Assembly (NCBI GenBank): GCA_023229605.1
Contig: JALNYY010000040.1
Location: 1 to 28,604 of the forward strand
Length of the DNA: 28,604 bases
Source: Methylobacter sp.
GTDB taxonomy: Bacteria; Pseudomonadota; Gammaproteobacteria; Methylococcales; Methylomonadaceae
Direction: 5' to 3'
A program made the translations under genes and the position numbers. Under the pieces are notes generated by a model, which was given only the letters and a program-made list of their open reading frames with translations, made no database searches and was not told where the DNA came from. The first letter of the stretch is position 1. The number at the start of each line of letters is the position of its first letter. Below, in pieces: positions 25,401 to 28,604 of this stretch.

Positions 25401-28400
25401 CGCTGGACGGTGGAGCTGGAAACGATACCCTGCATGGCGGAGCAGGCAACGATACCTACCTGTTCAACTTGGGCGACGGGCAAGACACTATTTATGAGGC
25501 TGACTCAACGGCGGGCAATGTGGATACCCTGCGCTTCGGTGCCGGTATCGCGGCTAGTAACATCATTTTTACATATAGCGGAAACGATTTACTGTTAAGC
25601 ATCAAGGGCGCGACCGACCAAGTAATTCTTCAGAACTGGAACTATGGCGATGCTTATCGCATTGAGCGAGTGGCGTTTGTCGATGGGACGGTGTGGGGGG
25701 CTGCGTATTTACAGGCGCAAGCTTTAGGTAAGCTTATCGTTGGAACGACTGGCAACGACTACCTGTCGGGGGACATTGGGAATGATACGCTAGACGGCGG
25801 AATCGGAAACGATACGTTGCAAGGCGGAGCAGGCAACGATACCTACCTGTTCAATCTGGGTGATGGGCAAGACATCATTTACGATGGTGACTCAACGACA
25901 GGCAATGTGGACACTGTTCGCTTTGATGCCGGGATAGCTGCGAGCGACATTGCCTTCAGTCATAGCGGAAACGATCTGGTGTTAAGCATCAACGGCACCG
26001 ACGACCGATTAACGATCCAGCATTGGGGCTATGGGGATTACAACCACATTGAGCGAGTGGAGTTTGCCGATGGCATGTCGTGGAATGCGGCGTATTTGCA
26101 GGCACAGTTCACAGCTGCGCCCATCGTTGGCACGACTGGCAACGACTATTTATCCGGGGATGCAGGGAGCAACACGCTGGATGGTGGAGCAGGGAACGAT
26201 TACCTGTATGGCGGTACTGGCAACGACACTTACCTGTTCAATCTGGGCGGAGGACAAGATACGATCTCTGATTACGACTCCACCACAGGTAATGTTGATA
26301 CAATCCGTTTTGGGACTGGGATTGTTGCGGGCGACATCACCTTCAATCGCAGTGGAAACGATTTGGTATTGACCATTAACGGCACGACTGACCAACTGAA
26401 GATACAGAACTGGGGATATAGAGATTACTACCAGATCGAGCGCGTGGAGTTTGCCGATGGCACATCGTGGGATGCGGCCTATTTACAAACCAATATTCCT
26501 GCGCCGACTGTTGTGGGGACGGCTGGTGATGATACATTAAGCCTTTGGGTGAATGATAGCGGCACTTTTTTTCAAGGGATGGAAGGAAATGACGTACTCA
26601 TTGGAAACAGCGGCAATGACATACTAGATGGGGGAGTCGGAAACGACACCCTGCAAGGCGGAGCAGGCAACGACACCTACCTGTTCAATCTGGGGGACGG
26701 GCAAGACACTATTTATGATGGCGACTCCACCGCAGGCAATATGGACACCATTCGCTTCGGCGCCGGGATTGCAGCGGGCGACATCAGGTTCTCTGGCGGG
26801 TACGGTGGCGTTTTGGTATTAGGTATTAACGGTACCACCGATCAACTGAAGATACAGAGCTGGGGATATGGGGATTACTATCATATCGAGCAAGTAGCGT
26901 TTGCCGATGGTACGTCATGGAATGAGGCTTATTTACAGGAACAGTTCACAGCTGCGCCTATCGTTGGCACGGTTGGCAACGATTACCTGACCGGTAATTC
27001 AGGGAATAACACGTTAGATGGCGGAGCCGGAAACGATTACCTGTATGGCGGTACTGGCAACGACACTTACCTGATCCACCTGGGTGGCGGGCAAGATACG
27101 ATCTCCGAATACGACTACACAGCAGGCAATGTGGATACCATCCGCTTTGGCATCGGAATTGCTGCAAGCGACGTTACTTTCAGCCGTAGCGGAAACAATC
27201 TGGTATTAAGCATTAGCGGTACAACCGATCAATTGACTATAAAGGACTGGGGTAATGGGGATGCCTACCACATTGAGCGGATAGAGTTTGCGGATGGAAC
27301 AGTGTGGGGGACGGCAGATTTGCCGTCTCAATTATCCGGGCTGCCACTCATTGGAACAAGCGGTAATGACTATCTGTATGGGGACGCAGGGAATGACACG
27401 CTAGACGGTGGAGCCGGAAATGACACCTTGGTTGGCGGTACAGGTAATGACACTTACCTGTTTAACCTGGGCGGAGGACAAGACAGAATCTCCGAATACG
27501 ACTCCACCCCAGGTAATGTGGACACTGTTCGCCTCGGTAAGGGAATCATGGCGGAGGACATTACTTTCAGTCGTAACGGGTATGATCTGGTACTGGGTAT
27601 CGACGGCACGTCCGAGCAACTGACAATACAGAATTGGGGATATGGGGATTACTACCACATCGAGCGAGTGCAGTTTGCCGATGGCACGTCGTGGGATGCG
27701 GCGTATTTGCAGGCACAAGATTCAGCTATACCTATCGTTGGCACGATTGACAACGACTATTTGTCCGGGGACGCAGGAAATAATACTCTAGACGGCGGAG
27801 CCGGCAATGATTATTTGAATGGCGGTAGGGGCAACGACACCTACCTGTTCAATCTGGGGGGTGGGCAAGACACGATCTATGATTACGATTCTACCGCTGG
27901 CAATATGGACACTATTCGTTTTGGTGCCGGAATAGCTGAGGGTGACATCACCCTCACGCGGAGCGGCAATGATCTGGTGCTAGGCATCAACGGTACGGCC
28001 GAGCAATTGACTATACAGAAATGGAGACATGGAGATGCCTATCACATTGAACGAGTGCAGTTTGCCGATGGTACGGTTTGGGATGCGGCGTTTCTGTCTG
28101 TTACTCCCATTTCAGGGACGGAAGAAGCCGATTCCCTACAAGCATGGGCGGGTGAAAACGCAACGCTCCAAGGTTTAGGCGGTGGTGACGCTCTTTACGG
28201 GAATGATGGTAATGATATTCTGGATGGCGGCGCCGGTAATGATTATTTGAGTGGCAGTACAGGCAATGACACCTATCTGTTCAACCTGGGCGGTGGGCAA
28301 GACAATATTTACGATGGCGACTCTACCGCAGGTAATGTGGATACTATCCGCTTCGGTGCCGGAATTGCCGCGAGTGACATTACCTTCACGCGGAGCGGCA

Positions 28401-28604
28401 ATGCTCTGGTGTTAAACATCAATGGTACGGCCGATCAACTGACGATACAGAGCTGGAGATATGGAGATGCCTATCACATCGAGCGAGTGGAGTTTGCCGA
28501 TGGTACGGTTTGGGATGCGGCGTTTCTGTCTGTTACTCCCATTTCAGGGACGGAAGAAGCCGATTCCCTACAAGCATGGGCGGGTGAAAACGTAACGCTC
28601 CAAG
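19484..28604 (+). CDS. giant RTX (haemolysin-type calcium-binding) protein, 3' end outside the window
   Basis: The frame from ATG 19484 stays open to the window edge, over 3040 codons. There is no signal peptide, as expected for type I secretion. Residues 1-290 are a unique domain with E23-A-S-G and a later SFGYIQ segment (46-51) recalling lysozyme-superfamily folds. Residues 333-403 hold a first block of GGxGxDxL nonapeptides. From about 495 to 620 comes a module with VLDLNGNGI, ELFGD and EF-hand-like DxNxDG loops, then a helical linker to about 905. From 907 to the end at least 15 units repeat. Each has nonapeptides, a GNDTYLFNLGGGQDTI segment and an IERVEFADGTAWD end (HCBP-related domain). 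Calcium in the medium would fold these after export. The start overlaps the LprI-domain gene. Confidence 0.93.
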   Translation, partial: MSINFTGDVTFKNKLFTLMGLNEASGKTSNTPYVLSWANTANSGWSFGYIQYDLSTGNADGNDLFKDILRNAVDSAGNYIIDDGDPTTGRLDDKLVAALCNQAKTKNGQGLSSAEQSLISSALSSTYGMREINGNVDGALQKLIDFADKVKVAASPSDQAFLQSDLARLFLCDYGNEFGVNGTGWLNFVQGSSFNGYQKNGALGVDDLLGGYFRTAEAQKDQGGYLGANTVLKRFAAVVQVAGGYTPTDLDEAKGVLRAYTYLYVPHEDQILATNARVQNLNAFRDAVCKPAESLVFADLESRGISVTETYDDILVGDDTGNITASGEYQLNGRDGNDVILGEGGNDTLDGGAGQDTLIGGIGTDTLIGGAGDDTLYGNDNAGGDILDGGVGNDTYYADDGDTIRDSDGQGTIYLNGKQLSFATRKKGEILYKDAAGNTYLQIGNTLQINDPLVIENFTAGDLGITLDEYSPPSPGSNPLQEAFGKAEQTKSPIVLDLNGNGIATQDVSNGTFFDYDGNGFAERTGWATSGDGILVRDLNGNGKIDDGTELFGDRTQLKNGQTAANGFAALADLDSNGDSKLDSQDSAWAELNIWQDRNSDGIANAGELKTLSDLGIQSIATGYTTSISTDANGNTHQQQGSYTKTDGSTALAEDVWFKADQSSTRNLNLLAISEVIHNMPEIQGKGNVASLRQVLAQQAANGSSTLMNLIDQFAAEADPVARNALTTRIIYEWTGVTDKDPMSRAATKIYNNPIGDARKLYAMEALLGEGYVGTWCWGEQDPNPHGPASAVLLKAYDEFANGIAAQLIQQTRLKELYGAISYTWDATSQTLHGDLSSTLPLITAKLEANREQGKSALAEFITNLTYTNKISEFDTRAFQEALVAYGQDVVSVANLAWRGMIATQGNDQLTGDGSDEVIAGWGGNDLIYGGGGNDSLLGGEGNDALYGQDGNDTLDGGLGNDLLDGGAGNDTYLFGRTSGQDTILSQDNTANKRDVLKFDAGVLPTDIDLIRNIDDLILTIRDTGNRMTVAGYFVNDGVSQSSLQAIEFNDGTAWDFAAVKAMLPSLGTEGNDQIRGYNTAEVINGLVGNDVIEGRGGDDVISGGAGNDTLFGQEGNDTLDGGIGNDALQGGAGNDTYLFNQGGGQDTIHDIDSTAGNVDTVRFGAGIAVSDIAFSRSGNDLVLGINGTSDQLIIQSWGSGNAYRIERVEFADGSAWDAAYIQSRISALPIVGTNGNDYLNGWADSNDTLQSMGGNDTLIGSNGNDTLDGGTGNDTLRGYTGNDTYLFNLGGGQDIISEYDYTADNVDTIRFGAGIAASDIAFSRSGNDLALGINGTSDRLSIPSWGAGNAYRIERVEFADGTAWDTAYIQSRISALPIVGTNGNDSLNSWSGSIGDQLQGMEGNDTLIGSTGNDMLDGGTGNDNLYGGTGNDTYLFNLGGGRDTIYDNDSTAGNVDTIRFGVGIATGDINFSRSGNDLVLGINGTSDRLSIQSWGAGSAYRIERVEFADGAAWDTAYIQSRISALPIVGTNGNDYLNSWSGSIGDQLQGIEGNDTLIGSTGNDMLDGGTGNDTLQGGTGNDTYLFNLGGGRDTIYDNDSTAGNVDTIRFGAGIATGDISFSRSGNDLMLSINGTTDQLKVQNWGYGDAYRIEQVAFVDGTIWDSAYLQAQTAALLGQTILGTEGTDYLQSWVSENATLQGMGGNDTLIGNNGNDTLDGGSGNDILQGGAGNDTYLFNLGGGQDVISEYDSSAGNVDTIRFGVGIAASDISFARNGYDLVLGIGTTDQLKIQSWGYRDAYRIERVEFADGASWDAAYLQEQVSALPIVGTTGNDYLFGDSGNNTLDGGTGNDTLQGGAGNDTYLFNLGGGQDTIYETDSTAGNVDTIRFGAGIAAGDITFSYSGNDLVLAINGTNDQVKIQNWGYSDAYRIERVQFADGASWDAAYLQTQVSAIPIVGTTGNDSLYGDSWNNTLDGGAGNDTLHGGAGNDTYLFNLGDGQDTIYEADSTAGNVDTLRFGAGIAASNIIFTYSGNDLLLSIKGATDQVILQNWNYGDAYRIERVAFVDGTVWGAAYLQAQALGKLIVGTTGNDYLSGDIGNDTLDGGIGNDTLQGGAGNDTYLFNLGDGQDIIYDGDSTTGNVDTVRFDAGIAASDIAFSHSGNDLVLSINGTDDRLTIQHWGYGDYNHIERVEFADGMSWNAAYLQAQFTAAPIVGTTGNDYLSGDAGSNTLDGGAGNDYLYGGTGNDTYLFNLGGGQDTISDYDSTTGNVDTIRFGTGIVAGDITFNRSGNDLVLTINGTTDQLKIQNWGYRDYYQIERVEFADGTSWDAAYLQTNIPAPTVVGTAGDDTLSLWVNDSGTFFQGMEGNDVLIGNSGNDILDGGVGNDTLQGGAGNDTYLFNLGDGQDTIYDGDSTAGNMDTIRFGAGIAAGDIRFSGGYGGVLVLGINGTTDQLKIQSWGYGDYYHIEQVAFADGTSWNEAYLQEQFTAAPIVGTVGNDYLTGNSGNNTLDGGAGNDYLYGGTGNDTYLIHLGGGQDTISEYDYTAGNVDTIRFGIGIAASDVTFSRSGNNLVLSISGTTDQLTIKDWGNGDAYHIERIEFADGTVWGTADLPSQLSGLPLIGTSGNDYLYGDAGNDTLDGGAGNDTLVGGTGNDTYLFNLGGGQDRISEYDSTPGNVDTVRLGKGIMAEDITFSRNGYDLVLGIDGTSEQLTIQNWGYGDYYHIERVQFADGTSWDAAYLQAQDSAIPIVGTIDNDYLSGDAGNNTLDGGAGNDYLNGGRGNDTYLFNLGGGQDTIYDYDSTAGNMDTIRFGAGIAEGDITLTRSGNDLVLGINGTAEQLTIQKWRHGDAYHIERVQFADGTVWDAAFLSVTPISGTEEADSLQAWAGENATLQGLGGGDALYGNDGNDILDGGAGNDYLSGSTGNDTYLFNLGGGQDNIYDGDSTAGNVDTIRFGAGIAASDITFTRSGNALVLNINGTADQLTIQSWRYGDAYHIERVEFADGTVWDAAFLSVTPISGTEEADSLQAWAGENVTLQ
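22200..28604 (+). repeat. tandem array of RTX/HCBP coding repeats
   Basis: The TYLF landmark occurs at 22400, 22895, 23339, 23786, 24233, 24686, 25070, 25457, 25844, 26231, 26678, 27068, 27455, 27842 and 28274. Spacings are 495, 444, 447, 447, 453, 384, 387, 387, 387, 447, 390, 387, 387 and 432 bases. Two unit lengths therefore alternate in blocks: about 129 and about 149 residues. The longer form has one extra segment of about 20 residues (e.g. SWSGSIGDQLQGMEGNDTL). All spacings are multiples of three. Confidence 0.95.
28060..28604 (+). repeat. recent 432-bp duplication at the array end
   Basis: Positions 28060-28172 and 28492-28604 match over 113 bases with a single change (28161 C, 28593 T), at a 432-bp offset. 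The match runs to the window edge and probably continues. It indicates very recent unit duplication or gene conversion. Confidence 0.9.

Noticed and set aside
22218..27623. Several plus-strand frames of 60-110 aa rich in Met, Trp, Thr and Cys within the RTX repeats
   Set aside because: They recur with the same period as the RTX units and all lie one frame off the continuous 3040-codon frame, so they are shadows of the repeats.
22200..28604. Regularly spaced repeats considered as a CRISPR array
   Set aside because: Units are 384-495 bp, coding in one continuous frame, and lack short identical repeats with unique spacers.

Overview
The window reads as chromosomal DNA from a nitrogen-fixing gammaproteobacterium. 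The order nifB, fdxN, nifO ... nifQ resembles the Azotobacter nifB operon. A gammaproteobacterial methanotroph (Methylococcales) or a related diazotroph would fit, but no methane-oxidation gene is present, so the genus is inference only.

Region 1 (1-6372) is a nitrogenase-cofactor and oxygen-protection operon, all on the plus strand. After a small AT-rich putative lipoprotein gene comes a textbook nif control region: two NifA-type TGT-N10-ACA sites and a -24/-12 sigma-54 promoter. nifB, an 8Fe ferredoxin (fdxN), an ArsC-like nifO, an A-type flavodiiron protein, two [2Fe-2S] ferredoxins (the second closely resembling the Shethna/FeSII nitrogenase-protection protein) and nifQ follow. NifB and NifQ supply FeMo-cofactor precursors, the ferredoxins supply electrons, and the flavodiiron and FeSII-like proteins probably defend against oxygen.

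Region 2 (6373-14433) is ordinary chromosome with repeats. It holds a large PAS-containing chemoreceptor, a copper P1B ATPase, the deletion scar of an RND efflux operon, a possible frameshifted small secreted protein, a GNAT acetyltransferase and a PfkB-family kinase. The intergenic gaps are rich in dispersed palindromic repeats.

Region 3 (14577-17717) starts with a truncated, frameshifted IS5-type transposase. It continues with three overlapping genes: a 145-aa protein resembling the C-terminal end of RTX giants, a GT-B glycosyltransferase and a radical SAM protein. They look like a translationally coupled modification cassette.

Region 4 (18103-28604) begins with a relic of a REP-associated tyrosine transposase. 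An exported LprI-domain protein follows, and its stop overlaps by ATGA the start of a giant RTX gene. That gene stays open for more than 3040 codons and runs off the window. The RTX protein has a unique N-terminal domain with lysozyme-superfamily-like features, an EF-hand-like middle module, and at least 15 tandem calcium-binding units of about 129 or 149 residues. The LprI/RTX pair, possibly a secreted cell-wall-active giant with a cognate periplasmic protector, and the glycosyltransferase/radical SAM cassette are the parts most likely to be undescribed.
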